DNA of 64,000 bases, from NCBI GenBank assembly GCA_025786725.1, contig JAHLTZ010000002.1:124001-188000 (forward strand). Reading direction: 5' to 3'. The stretch is from Syncephalis fuscata (taxonomy: Eukaryota > Zoopagomycota > Zoopagomycetes > Zoopagales > Piptocephalidaceae). Made by a program: the position numbers and the translations under genes. Shown piece after piece: positions 10,757 through 23,544 of the stretch (position 1 is the first letter of the stretch; every line of letters begins with the position of its first letter). A model generated the notes under the pieces. It did no database searches. It was not told the DNA's origin and saw only the letters and a program-made list of their open reading frames with translations.

Positions 10757-12721
10757 TCAAAGTTAAATGGTGCAAAAGGCGGCACATATGAGGATAAAAG
10801 GCGTGGCGACAAAAAAGGAAAGTATAATTATTAAATAATGAGTAGTCTTGATGTCAAATGCTATTTATTATTGTTTGGCTACTAAATAATAATACGTAGC
10901 TAATGATTTATCTAGTGTTCTGCAATTGCATTAACAGAAATAATAAAGCAAACAACTAAATTATTGAATACAATTCAAATAACCAAATGAAACGCTACAC
11001 TTATCAACAAGCCCATTGTCAATATCTCTATGCTTTCATGTTTTGCTTACGTAGCTATAAAAATTCTCCATAGCTCCTCTATAATAAGTAATATACAATA
11101 ATTCTATCTATTGCATCCCAATTCAATGTTCATTTTATGGTAATGCGTCTATCTAGAATAATAGCCAGTATTGGCTAATCATTAGTCTAGTTCATATCAT
11201 TGCAATATGCTTGCATATTAGGCTTTTTGTCGTTGATTTGATCAGTTAAAACTTACTGCATGCTGTAAAGTTATAATAATTGGCTTTAATAAAATTATAG
11301 ACATACTAGAAAATCTAGCTGCCAGTAATAACCCATAAGCATAAAACAAAGATAGAGTTATTTATTCACTTGCATTCTACAGCTGTATGTTTTATAGATC
11401 TTTACGTTATTTAAATATTTATACAAATGCAAACATTATAGACTTATTATGTTGTGGCGCATCGCTACTTGTCCATATTGTTTTCTTGTCAGTGTATATA
11501 CAACCGAAAAACACAGTGTTTAAAAATAGAACAATTTGCTGCTGTTATGTTAGTAGACTAGTGAGAATATATATAGAATTCAACAGCCATAAATTATGGT
11601 TTTGAAGTTTTGCCTTAATGCATTATAAATAAAATTATAATCATAATCACTAATAAGATGTAGTTTGGATCAATAACAACTTAATGGCAGTAAATACATT
11701 ACACGAATCACAGGAAACAAAAGCTTAATATGATAAATATAGGCAAACCATTTTGATAGCTACTATGAGAACTATTTGTTATTTCTGTTTTTTTGTGTAA
11801 TTACACTAAGCGTTAAATTACTAAATTGTAGTGGTAATTTAAAGCAAAGATCCCGGAATAGCATTATATAAAGGACTAATGTAACCAAGTTGTTTTATTA
11901 TAATTGTTATGTGTTATCATTTACTTGTTTGAAAAGTGTTTATATTCATTAATAACAAAGCTAGATTCAACAAATAATTTAAATTAATCATTTTTAATAA
12001 TATAAAATATTATGTCGTAAAAATATTTTATTAAATTTAGTTAATAAATGTCAGGGTTTAAAGACTTAAATTGAAAATTAAGAAGAAATAAAGCACAATA
12101 CACACTACTAGTATAATAACAACAGTAGAAACAAATGAGATAATTAACTAACAATTGTTATTATTACTAAAATGAATGTTTAATGTAGCTGTACCGAATG
12201 TAGCTAATTGTAATAGATCCGTAAGATACGCGTGTATAATATTATCATTATAGTATAGATTGTAATGATATATCTTGTTGTCGTTTGATATGATATGTCG
12301 CAACAGAAATGATAAATGGAGAAGAAATAGTATGACATTCCAGATAGCAAAATGTTGGAATGTAGAAAAAGTATTTTATTTAAAAACAAAACAGCATACT
12401 TCAGCTGAAGATAAAAGACATATCTCAGACAAATACAAAGAAGCACAGCTCAGCTAAAGTAAAAAGACACACGTTTAACGTTGATGTAATATCAACAAAT
12501 CGTACAGTACATTAAGACAAGCAGCTATTGCCAGGACAAGTCGATCGCTCAACTAGGCAAACTACTTATTACTATAAGTGGCATGCTAATACAAATGTAG
12601 CCACCAAACGGCTTTGGGAATGCCGCAGCTCTCATTCCCTGACTTGTTGGCTTTATATTACAAGGATCGTCATATTACTTATTGTGATACACCAATTATA
12701 CACCGTGTCAAATCTTGGGGG
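10757..12721. other. Long AT-rich non-coding interval
   Basis: About 2 kb without a supported gene. The few open stretches (for example 12275-12457) have random composition. No transposon ends or RNA folds were recognised. Confidence 0.5.
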
Positions 12722-13161
12722 CTACACAAGGCGTGATTTCTTGTTTTGGCAACACGTTTGAATTAGATGATTGGTTCCTGGGCTTTGCTCGAATTGTAAC
12801 GAATGACTGCATACCAATAGCGCTGCATTGTTACCACCAAGTCCATAGACGGTAAAGGCGGCACGCTGCCATTGCCACTGCCATTGTTACCACTACACGC
12901 TGCAATTTATCGGTAGTCTAGACTAAACATTAGCCATGCCAGATAATTATGCACGATAACCAACATGTATGCATTGTCGTTGACATTTATGACGAAATGA
13001 TGTTGTAACTTATCAAGGTCCTTTGTCGTGCCACAGACGATCACACTATGCGCATAAGGAGATCTCCATGACGTAAATAGATCCTCGTTATTTGTGCTAA
13101 CTGAAACAGATACAGTTAGTAGACGAAATAAACAGAGGGCTGCTAGTTTTACACCCACCAC
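12722..13161 (-). pseudogene. Orphan coding-like tracts, possibly a decayed secreted protein
   Basis: The minus strand reads a hydrophobic leader followed by SWRSPYAHSVIVCGTTKDLD and VINVNDNAYMLVIVHNYLAW down to about 12907. A second tract in another frame reads QRAAFTVYGLGGNNAALLVC and ends at a TAG at 12724-12722. Both tracts look like protein, but no in-frame ATG was found upstream of the first and no clean splice joins them. It may be a broken gene, or a real gene with base errors. No homology was recognised. Confidence 0.3.
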
Positions 13162-15967
13162 ACGTGCAGGAGTGCAAAAGCAAAAACTAGACGACTTTTT
13201 GAAATTTGTGACAAAAAACTAGACTGCTTACTTGCTTGGCAACCTGTTTACATGTTAGATCGTCATTGCTTAGCATGCTGAGCATTGCCGTCGCCTTATT
13301 ATTGTGGCCACAACAGCACAACCGCCACATTGAATGTTGTTTTTTATTGTTGTTCATTACTTTGTGTTGTCGTATCCCTTTCATTTCTCTTCCCCTTTAT
13401 CAGCTCAATTATCCGTTTGTTCAATGCTTTTGCCTTGAGTAAGATTGCATTGTACACTTTTATACTCCGCTTGCTCTCGTCCAACAGCCTCCTTTCCCAC
13501 TCCGATCTTCCATAACATTGTACTCCCGTCCATACTTGTTCTAATTCTAACACACCCAAACAGATCTTTTGTCAACACGCCTTTTCCATTTGTTTTCTCA
13601 TTCTCTCGCTCGATTATTCACCTTGGCCGTAAATTTATAAACGGCGACTCCTTTTGACTTTCCGCTCGGTATGAGCGGTGTCGGTTCATTTTGACGCTTT
13701 TTTACTATAACTACCACAGATCTCCTTCATCTCATTTTCCATCTCCTTCTATTTTACACCGTCATCGCATCCTATTATTCTTGTTGCCTTTATACCGACT
13801 ATTTCCATTCTTCTGCATTTCGATCCTTCTGCTGGGCAACACATTGCGATACACACGCGCACCCTATTGATTCCGAATTCTCCTCGCTTCCTTCGTCTCT
13901 ATTATTCGCGTGTGCACATTGATTATATACAAGGGCATTCCTCCTCTACCTACCACAACTGATCGTCAAGGCCATTTATTAGCCTTGAGAGATAACTATA
14001 TCCAACTAACTGTCTTTGCCACGTGTGGTCGCGTAAATCATTTCAGTGCAAAGCCCAGTTTTCTCCGACTCGTGCGTCCTGAACTATCAAATTTCTAACT
14101 ATCTGCAAGACCACGCGTTGCGTGCTACAGACATTCACAGACATTCTTCCTTACACTCTTTCGCCACCATCTAATCTTTCTTATCCCTGTTCTCATCCTC
14201 CTCCTCTCCTCCTTCTACTTCTCCACACTACCACTATAATTCTAAACACCTTTTAATAGATTGCCAATCATCCCTTTTTGTCAACGCTAATTCTATCCGT
14301 CCGTTCGCCCTCCGTACGTTTATTTGCCCCTTCATTAACTATTAACTTTTGTTCTTCACTCTGTTTGCTTGACGTTTCTGCCATCCTAATCACTACTACT
14401 CTGCTATAGACGAACCATAGCGTTCTTTCCACTCTACGTTAACTATTTTTTACTATCACAACTGAACGGTTATTACTGTTTGCCATTTTTCCGTTACGCT
14501 CCATTTCATAGACTTTGAATAGGTAAGTGAACCCATTGCTTAAATTACGCAATCCATTCGTATATCATCTACGGCAATAGAGCTGTTTGTAGAGCACGTG
14601 TCTACATATTTGTGTGTGTGAAAGAAATAGTTTGGCTGGTTATTCGGTAAAGGGTGACTTGCGCAATCCTCTTGCAAGTTGCTTGGCAGTATGTGGATCA
14701 GCAACCGTGCTAAGCCGTGCAGCACTAATCAGAGCAGTGTGCAGTCGCGTGATATGGCAAATCCTTCCAGTTTGGTGACTATTTTTATTTTGTAATGGTT
14801 CAGTGTTTTAAGCCACTGTAAATGAATGGTGGCCTTTGCTTTCAAGGGATCATAGGCAGTATGAGTGCACACACACACCACACACATATGCACACAGACA
14901 TACACGCATTATCATGCAATTTAGATGTCGAGTTGAACGGCATTTCTGCGTGCTTGGCAGCCGCAGTTTATTCGTTTTGATCACACGGAGAACCTGTTCC
15001 GCGTGGAATCCAAATATCGAAATAGGTGGATCAGCTCAGCCTTTTCCGCAAACGCTCGTCTATTTGCAGGTTGTGTGGTGTGTGGTGTGTGGGTGGCCAG
15101 GCCCTCGAATGACCTCGACCATTATTGAACTAGTGTCTATATCAATTTACTTTTGTTAATTGAATATGATTAATTTAATAATTTCTCTCTGTGTGTGCGT
15201 GTGTGTTTAAATAGTTGATATCTACACTTTATTATAACTGTTTGAAAATACACGTATTTATTGGGCACTGGAACACTTTGAGTTATTCATGGGTGTTTAT
15301 GATGGTAATATGACGTGGGCGAAGCCACACATGCCTTGTACACTGCCTTGTGCCTATACAGTCGTGACTGTTTTAAGTCATTCAGCACCATTGAGCTGAA
15401 TAATTAGCATTTCCAGTTTTGCATGACTGCAGCATCCAGACATTAAAACGCTCCTGCATTATCTCAAGAAAGGCCGGGGCTCGTGAGTGCAAACGCGCAC
15501 GTGCTATCTAGTTTACAATTCCCAGACTACTACCTGTAACTAGATCGAATTAGTTTTCTATATAAACCGATGTTCGCAGCGGCAATCTATAGCCCACGAA
15601 TACGAAGCTTTACACTCCACCTTAGCTTCTCCTTTCGTTTTGCCTTCATTTGTGTTCGCCTTATTTTCCTGTGACTTGTTTTTATTTCAGAATCAACGCT
15701 GAGTACGACTCGGCTTTTATTTTGTAGTTCGTTGTTTCAGTTACGCCATTGCCCTTGCTTAGTTAGTGCGAGAGCTATGTAGCTGTTGAATGACATTATT
15801 ATTCCTTTAACTGTGTTTTTTCTTTTCTTTTGATATTATTTACTAACTGTTTTCTTTATTCAATTACATTGTACTACGCACGCTATCGCAGGTCGATCAT
15901 CGTACCGTCTTGGTTAATTATATTGGTGATAATTTGATTATTCAACAACATCGAATTTCTTGTAATC
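13162..15967. other. Long CT-rich leader/promoter region of the PH-domain gene
   Basis: From about 13370 to 14520 the plus strand is strongly pyrimidine-rich (runs of C, T and TTC/TCC) and carries only spurious ORFs. Such CT-rich tracts are typical of promoters and leaders of well expressed fungal genes. The stretch 14860-14910 has CA-rich microsatellite sequence. No separate gene is supported. Confidence 0.5.
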
Positions 15968-16940
15968 ATGGATTTGCACCGCACTAGTTTCCCGTTGTCC
16001 TCGGTGGTCCGCAGCAATGTTGAGAAGCGTGGCTGGATCTCCAAATGGAGTACCAGTGGATTGCGTCGCGGATGGAAGAAGCGATATGTTGTTCTAAAGG
16101 GCAACCATCTTTCTTCTTTAAAAACCTTAAAGATGACGAGCCAGTAGTTAGTGTCATCAATCTTGAGATTACCGCAGTGTATGGCAGGACAATAACTGCA
16201 AAAAATCGCGTCACTCATTCCGACTATCGCCAACAACTGCTCCAGCCGACCTTAATAAGCTAAGTATTATGACAGGTCGCAGTAAAGAGCTGCAATTCTT
16301 CGCGGACAACGCCGAAGACATGCGCTCTTGGATCCAGCATATTCAGCGCAAATTGCCTCGCGCTGAAGGCAATATTTTGGACAGTGTGCTGCGTCGTCTT
16401 GATTATAACAAATATTCGCGTCCACGTAGCAGCAGCGACCTGCGTTCGCATTCATCGCGCGACTCTATCAGCAGCGGTAATGGTGGTGAAGCACCATCAT
16501 TGTCGAGTGGCGGTAGCAGCGGCGAGGAGACACCTCACGGCAGCGTTACCTCCGGTACACCTGTAGGTAGTCCAATGGTCATGGCCGCTTCAATGGAGTT
16601 GGCCGTAAAGCCTATGACTGCTATTGAGCGCCGCCGTATCCGTCGCACCACAATGAGTCCCACCATTGAAAATAAGCTATCACGCCGTCGCAGCTCCCCC
16701 TTGTTGCCTGGTGGGTCACAACGTCGTATGATGCGTCTTGATCTTGACCGTTTGCCAATGCCTACTTTCGAGGTGACCACGCCATCGATGACTACACCAA
16801 CATTTGGCGTTCTGTCCCCCGCACCATCATCACCAGCCGCAATTGATTTTGATGGCTATGTATTGTCACTACGTGCTAGTCTGCCTGATACGGAAGAAGC
16901 TGCATCTCATGATGCACTATCCCATATGGAATTCATGTAA
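15968..16940 (+). CDS. PH-domain protein with Ser/Arg-rich tail, two frame breaks inside the PH domain
   Basis: The ATG at 15968 gives about 17 residues, then the PH domain: EKRGWISKWSTSGLRRGWKK and RYVVLKGNHLS. The reading then jumps frame near 16106 to FFKNLKDDEPVVSVINLEIT and again near 16180 to NNCKKSRHSFRLSPTTAP, closing with the last helix ELQFFADNAEDMRSWIQHIQ. Together they make one complete PH fold in order, so one base seems to be missing at each of the two points. The remaining ~190 residues are Ser/Pro/Arg-rich with several RRR and SPT sites and no fold. PH domains bind phosphoinositides, so a membrane-recruited signalling adaptor is likely. Intronless as read. Confidence 0.7.
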
Positions 16941-18760
16941 TCACCATCACTATTGATACAAAGACGTGCTGCGCAGTGCGCCGATCATCAATGCTATTCA
17001 ACAACAATAACCTTTAGCGCTATTTTTCCTTCTACAACAACAACTCTAGTAACACAACACCATCTACTAAAAGCAATCACTTGCATATAGTTATCATCGA
17101 ATCATTAGTTGAAACATATTGGCCGCCAATATCCGGTCTTTGCTTTCACTTTATTCGCATCAAGCTCGTTTCTCTTTCCTTATTCGTACTATTCTCCTTT
17201 TACCGTATCCACTTATCATTCCTATTCCGTTGTTTTTCTAGCTGTTACTCGTTCGACATATTATATTTCGACGTTATGTTTCCTTATGCCATTCCACTAT
17301 CTGCATATATTTTGCTTATGTGCACTTATCCATATGTGCTTTGATTTGTACCGCGTTTCCGTTTACTTAATTTACCATTGACCAAGTGTTATATACGGTG
17401 AATGTCAATTCATACGTAGTGTAGTATTTAGTTTATCGGTAATTGTTTTTTGTTTTCATTAAGCCGTTTGTTCTTTTTTCGCATTCTATTACTATTATTA
17501 CCAGTGATGATGGATTTGGTTATTTGTTTAAACCAACCAATTTTCCAAATTTAATGGACTTATTCTTGTGTGCAGTTTAGTGAAACGGCCATACTGATAT
17601 ACAATCATTGGACGTATTCACCGCACTTGAATAGCATTTCTCAAATGCATGCTGAGTCTTGTACGCGTACGCTAGTATGTCCACAGTTAAGTTTTTCACA
17701 ACTGTGCTGCACTATCCATGGCAGCGGATTCCCAGTATAGAAATGAAATTTTTGGCTGACGGACTACTTGCCGCTCGACTCGGCATTGTCCATAACTACT
17801 AATATTATTACTACTACTATTATTATTATCATGCTCCTCTATTATATTATCATTATTATCACCGCAATAGATGCCGATTCAGTTCTGTCGGTATTGTTTT
17901 ATTGATTCGGTAGCCGTTGTGTTTACACTTCAACTGGTTTTAATTTGCGATTACTTAAACGACTCTTGTTCAACATATACCATCATCTATCCACGACCTA
18001 CCTGATTCATCACTAGATCCGCGACACAACTGTACACCATTTACTGGTGTCTACTCGACAACACCACTCGAGACTATACAATAATTGTCAACAGCAGCAA
18101 CAATAACAGCAACAACTGACCTAAAAGGATATAGTTTTTGATAACAGTCTATACTGCACAACTACATCCACATAATCATTGTTACTTGACCTTGATAGAT
18201 CAATAGCAATTTGTATTGCCAAGTATTACTACCTTTATTCAAGTAGCAACTGAGCTATCATCATCGCCATACTAGTTCCCGTCACCGATGTTAGCTCTCT
18301 TCCTCTCTCTCCCTCTTTCAACATACTCAACACTCAGCTTGATTAGCGCCACCATTATCATACATATAACTTTTGTTTTCGATTTACTTTATGACACATT
18401 ACGTATGGCAACTATCGTCAACGTATCGTTTAGCTTTTATTTTTCGTAACAGTCTATTACTGATGGATGTTTGGTTTTTGTTTGTTCATACACCATCAAC
18501 TGCTTTGCGTAAAGGCTTTCCAACGAGGAGACTTATTAATACGCACAGATATACATATAGGTGTTACGGTTTTACGCCTTTGATGAACTACCTTAATGCA
18601 CAATCCATTATTTGTTTTTCGCTTTACGTACTGCCGTGTGGACTCACCAGTTTGTTATCACCGCAGCCTATGGATACCTGATTTACCTTACTTTTTAATG
18701 TTTATCAGTGTACAACTCTGTGAGTTGTAATTTCGAGCTAAAAGTGGTATATTTGCTATT
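16941..18760. other. Long non-coding region downstream of the PH gene
   Basis: Low codon bias, pyrimidine-rich in parts (17120-17330). It may hold a long 3' UTR or an unannotated transcript. No supported ORF. Confidence 0.45.
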
Positions 18761-18842
18761 GCCGCCGCCGCCGCCGCCGCTTGAATATGTCTGTTGGTTT
18801 ATTATCCTTCTCAGCATGTACTGCCGCCGCCGCCGCCGCCGC
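18761..18842. repeat. Twin (GCC)n tracts
   Basis: Two equal tracts, each six GCC units plus GC (18761-18780 and 18823-18842), are separated by 42 bp of ordinary sequence. They sit in AT-rich non-coding DNA. Confidence 0.9.
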
Positions 18843-18941
18843 TATAGCTTAGCCACTTTAAATCAGCGACAAATTACCTAGGTGCTTATGTCCTGATAAC
18901 GCATCTATTAATTCTTTTATTCCGCACCATAACTATACACG

Positions 18942-18997
18942 CTAGAGTTGACAAGCCCCGCTGGGCGGGCTCTAGACAAATCCACGCTGTGGCGTGG
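18942..18997. other. Two adjacent GC-rich hairpins, possible structured RNA
   Basis: CTAGAG (18942-18947) pairs with CTCTAG (18970-18975) around an inner AGCCC/GGGCT stem. Directly after it, CCACGC-TGTG-GCGTGG (18982-18997) forms a perfect 6-bp hairpin. An AGACAA lies between them, which fits the ANANNA consensus of H/ACA guide RNAs, and an ACA follows further downstream. A short ORF overlaps, so the RNA idea is tentative. Confidence 0.25.
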
Positions 18998-19800
18998 TAT
19001 GATTGTTCATAGTATTGACAATTATCCTCCTACACTTTGTTCAATTACTTTGGATTGCTTTACAATTGACATTGATGTTTTTGGTTTGCCTCTTCATTCC
19101 TTGGCATCATCAGTTGTAGTTTGTCCCTTTTGATAAACCACAGCCTTGTATGGCAATTATTAGTATTTAGGTTGTTTATTTTGTGTCCAACAAGTGTAAT
19201 ATTAAATGTTTAACTCGATATTATTGTATTGTATTTGTTGCTAATACAAATATCTAATTGCAATCTATGTCATAAGGTCTTTTCTATGCTATGATTCATA
19301 TCTTTTAACATGTAATAATAAATCGCAGCCTCGTAAATACACAATAATTTATATGTTAGCAGATAGTATATAGAACCAAGTATATTGAAGTTCACAAATA
19401 GTATGTAAAACTATTTTGTTCTATAGAAACATTAAATTGATGGCTAATGCAATGTGCATTATTGAACATCGAATCTAGACTATTGAATTTCTATCTGAGT
19501 TGTAATTAGTGCCAGCAAAAGATTATCCCGATCCGTGGTATTTACTGACAAATCTAAATTTCTTTTTGGCTATCGATGCTTGACAAATAGGAATTGCACA
19601 GAAATGGTATTGCTACAATAAGCCATATGCTGTCCGCTTTATACTACTTAACGTCTATAAATAAACATGGGAATGCAGCTTTAAAAGATTTGTATTTCCA
19701 AATTTTGTATTAAACTATTAAAGGTTGTTTTTTAGTTTATTCCATGTGCTCTTTTCACGATTTCCTACTCAGACGCGTGTATATTGTATTTATCCAGTTT
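18998..19800. other. AT-rich non-coding interval upstream of copy B
   Basis: No gene seen. Sequence related to the promoter of copy A begins near 19738 (TTCCATGTGCTCTTTTCACG). Confidence 0.5.
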
Positions 19801-19830
19801 CGTGGTAAACATGTCGACTAGTTTACCACG
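19801..19830. promoter_or_regulatory. Perfect inverted repeat just upstream of the copy B TATA box
   Basis: CGTGGTAAAC (19801-19810) and GTTTACCACG (19821-19830) form 10-bp arms around a 10-nt spacer. The repeat ends 8 bp before the TATA box. The corresponding bases in copies A and C have diverged. It may be a dimeric-factor binding site. Confidence 0.45.
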
Positions 19831-19838
19831 TATTTTGC

Positions 19839-19846
19839 TATAAATA
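19839..19846 (+). promoter_or_regulatory. TATA box of copy B
   Basis: TATAAATA, in the same position relative to the start as in copy A. Confidence 0.5.
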
Positions 19847-19965
19847 CCTGTATTTCTAGTACATTTATTTGTCTATCCATCATATTATACTTTTTCTTAC
19901 GTGTAGCTTTATAGAAAGTACGACATTTTATTTAACGATTCAACCTTAACAAAGCCATACTTGCG

Positions 19966-21178
19966 ATGAATCCATTCTTGCTGTTACTGCCGCTGCTCTC
20001 ATGCTAGTATCGGTTACTCAGGTCACCCTTGTTAATGGCACACCAGGTTTAATCAAATCAAAGCTTAAGCCTGAGCCCAAGCCCGAGTCTGATATTAGGT
20101 TTATTCGTAAGCATCTACTCCAAGCTATCCACATTATTTACTAACATCATTATCTATGTAGAATTTATGGGTATTAAAAACAACGATCCAATTAATCCAT
20201 TTAATATACATGGTATCCAGTTTACAGGCATTCCATACGAAGTTAGAGGTGTTCACTATGTCAAAGGAAGGCAGCATAAACAACCTATTACACTTGCGTG
20301 TGGGCCAGATCCAAATCCAAGAAATAGTGCTTTTCAAGTATACGAGGCAAGTTTTATATAGCAATAACTATACCATAATTAAAAAGCATCACCATCAACA
20401 GGATTTAATGGCACATTCTTCATTATTTAACAGCGACAAGTTTTCTGTTGCTGTGCCTAAAGGCAGTTTTATAATTCCTGGACAAATTAGATGTTATGCT
20501 TTACCAGGCCAATGTGAACAGACATATGACAACTTTGCCGAAAATCCCCTCAGGTATGACTAATTCAATAGTATTACTTCCATATAATATCTATAATGCT
20601 AACTTTTAATTAATGTAACTTAAAGCGATATGGACAAGCTATTAAGTCTGTGGCAGAATATTGGATCAGGTACACGTTTTTGTTGTTTATATGATATATA
20701 CTAAATCGTTATTAGGTCTAGATGCTATAGGAAAAGTGGGATGGTATGCCCACAAGAATTTTGATGGTAAGTATGAACTTTATTAATAATATTTGTATTA
20801 ATTGAATTGCTAGATATTTGCATCACCAAAAGCGAAAATGATAAATATATACCACAGTTTTTTAGCTTTGATAATGCCGTTTCAGTAAAAAAAGAGCTTG
20901 ATTACGAAACAGTGAAAATACGTTCCGATATAAGCTATTTTATTTTAGAAAAAATATTTCGACTTGTTCCTGACAAAGTAAAAGTCAAGATAATCTGCAA
21001 ATTTTTAGATAAGACATACACGAGAAGAAGGAGAGTTGTATACAGTTCGGGCTGGCTTTATTTTGAACTTAAGAGTCTAGGAATAGATGAATGCTTAGAA
21101 ACAGCAGATGAAAACACTATAGATGCACTGGAAGGAATGCTTTTAACTAATAATCCAAGCTGGCATTCTCATCAATAA
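19966..21178 (+). pseudogene. Secreted-protein family, copy B (frameshift at codon 2)
   Basis: Copy B aligns exon by exon with copy A in the opposite orientation. At the start, copy A reads ATGAAATCC while copy B reads ATGAATCC; the lost A shifts the frame and gives a TAG after 13 codons. Everything downstream is open. Exon 1 runs to 20106, exon 2 is 20162-20346 and exon 3 starts at 20402 after a GC-AG intron of 55 nt. Later exons encode a short LWQNIGSG piece, LDAIGKVGWYAHKNFD, and a final exon ending ALEGMLLTNNPSWHSHQ. The intact remainder argues for recent loss, a polymorphism, or a base error. An internal ATG could still start a protein with a shortened signal sequence. Confidence 0.65.
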
Positions 21179-21658
21179 TTCATTAAATAAATTCATAGTA
21201 TTTTATGATTCAATTTTTATTATTAATATATTTTATGTATTATGTATTTAGTTATTAAATATTTATTTATTCATCTATTATATTATATAACTTCTATTTC
21301 AGTATACGGCGATGTTCAGGAGAGTGCTTCAAAGGAGTAGCTGTATTGACTATTATCATGATTGTATACATTTTGAAATAAATACATTAAAAACAAAAGT
21401 GAGTGCAAAAGAGCTTCATTTATTCAACACACCATTTGTTACACCTACTCTCATCCGCACGGTTGTCCATTTGTTTCCTCTTCTTCTCCTCCTGTTCCTA
21501 CTGCTCTTACTAACAGCTAGTGGGTTGATCTACGATTAAAGTAAATATTACTTAGCGTGGCTTGCTTGCAGATCTATCGACAAGGAACAAATCGCGCCAA
21601 ATTTAGCGTTATCACTTTATTTCTACCTGTATACTTTTTAATTCCACTTGATCTTGAC
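21179..21658. other. Non-coding interval upstream of the Nhp10-like gene
   Basis: The first part matches the 3' flank of copy A (around TTCATTAAATAAATTCATAG). The rest is a CT-rich promoter-like stretch at 21480-21520. Confidence 0.5.
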
Positions 21659-23338
21659 ATGTCGGCGCCTACAGCCGCGACTATTGCTAGTGACGATAAT
21701 GTCGCTATGACTGCATCTCCTTTGGCGGGGACGAATAAGGTAGGCAAATAGTTAACATTTGGCTTATTGACCAGGTAGAACTATAACTTATCAAATGCTA
21801 GAGACGGTCAATGGCCAGTTCACGTCACGAATCTCTAGGTAGTGAGGGTAAGCTATAGACGGCATTAATAATCTACAGTGTTTATTGACAAGCCAATGCA
21901 GAACTGAAGTTTAAACGAAAATATCGCGATCTGAAGAAGAAAGTACGCACTATTGAAGAGGTAGGCTTTTAAGCTGGCTATTACAAATAGTTATTTATTT
22001 ATCTACAGGAAACAGACAAATTAGTTTCAAAGTTACGGCATTTAAAACGCGAAACTAATCGATTACGATTGAGAGAAGGTATTTTTATTGCCACATTGAT
22101 GGTGCAATTGTCACTAATATTTCGTATAATGAACTAGCTTTTTGCATGAGAAATTAGAACAAGATGGTGTATTTGAAGAACCTATATCGTCAGGTTCAGA
22201 TGACGAGGAAATACTAATGGCACTTGCCACGGCCACTGGTCTGGCATCTAGCTATAATGCAAACTACAACGGTGCTATGGTAAATAGCATGTTATTTTAT
22301 TTTCCTTTATTTAAATTGAATTGTTCTTTGTTTCTATTTATCTAGATGGGACCTGGTGGTCATACAGGCTTGGGAGGCAGCAATGAATCATTTGCCGAGG
22401 GTGTAGCTCATCAACACCAGCAAGGCGGAGGGGGCCGTGGCGGTAGACGGGGCGGTGCAGCCACAGGCGGATCTGACCGTACACCGAATCGACGAGGAAG
22501 ACGCGGCAACAACGATGGTACTCCTACTTCACGCCGTGGTGGCGGTGGCGGTGGCGGAGGAGGCGGCGGCGGCAATGCCAATCCCTTTTTTGCTTTTTGT
22601 CAGAAAGAACGTGCTGCAGTACGGGCCATTATGCCGGATGCCACCAACGGAGAGATTACACGTGAGCTGGGCCAGCGATGGAGGGCGTTGACCGATGAAG
22701 AACGGCAGGTAAGTATTTTTTAATAAAATATAATAATGGTTAGTAATATAGATATATAGGTGTTTTACGAACTGGTTGAGAAACAACGTGCAGAACGTGC
22801 TGCTGCCGCTGAAGCTGCTGCTACCTTGGCAGCCAGTAACATTGAAAACAGCAATGATAATAATGCTAATAGCATTGCTGGTGTCGTAGCCGAACCGAAT
22901 AATACAGTAGCCTCTAATGCCAGTAATGGCAATGCAGGAAATCCAGTATCTATGCCCAACACAAGTGCTACTGCTAATACAATTGCCAGCAACACAGCAG
23001 ATTCTACAAAAAGTGCTACTGTCACCGCAGGAACTAACGTGGAACACCAGGGAAATAGTCATGGTATAGCTGATGGACCAACGGGCGATGTCGACTATCT
23101 AGATCCGTTAGCTTGGAGTGAAGATACTCATACATCATCAACAGAAACCGACTCTGACCAAGAAGATGCTCATCTACCGTTGGATGAAGAAGAGGACGAG
23201 GAGGTTGAAGAGTTAGAAGAGCTGGATGAAGAAGAGGAACATGGTAGTTCAATGGTACCAGGCAATCAGGCACATTGTATGACAAATAACAATGGCAATA
23301 ATGCTGATACGACAATGATGTCGGTGGATGTGGACTAG
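21659..23338 (+). CDS. NHP10: Nhp10-like HMG-box protein, putative INO80 complex subunit
   Basis: Exons: 21659-21739, 21802-21847, 21902-21960, 22009-22078, 22138-22279, 22346-22708, 22760-23338. Exons 3-5 encode a charged coiled coil (ELKFKRKYRDLKKKVRTIEE, then SKLRHLKRETNRLRLRE), as in Nhp10-type INO80 subunits. A Gly/Arg-rich low-complexity stretch precedes the HMG box (NPFFAFCQKERAAVRAIMPD, GEITRELGQRWRALTDEERQ, VFYELVEKQRAER). The C-terminus is Ala/Asn-rich and ends in a long Asp/Glu tail. The coiled coil before the HMG box favours Nhp10 over generic HMG proteins. At the start of exon 5 a T-run has five T where six are needed to keep the frame, a one-base break. The expected role is nucleosome remodelling in the nucleus. 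Confidence 0.75.
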
Positions 23339-23544
23339 AATATTTGAAAATTTATTTCAATTCATTCGTTTTGTTTTAAAATAATCACACCTATTATTAC
23401 ACACCTAAACACTAGCTTTTTATAAACTGTAATAGCCATTTTACAAATAAATAGCGATATAATATTAGTAGCTAATAAACAAATACATGGCACATAAAAT
23501 ATATAAATAGTTGAAATAATTGGGCTATATATGCCATGACTTTT

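Noticed and set aside
14860-14910. CA-rich stretch as a possible repeat-derived gene or telomeric tract
   Set aside because: It is a simple degenerate microsatellite in a CT/CA-rich leader.
18948-19133. 61-codon plus-strand ORF over the GC-rich hairpins
   Set aside because: Its first codons are explained by the hairpins and the rest has no bias or homology.
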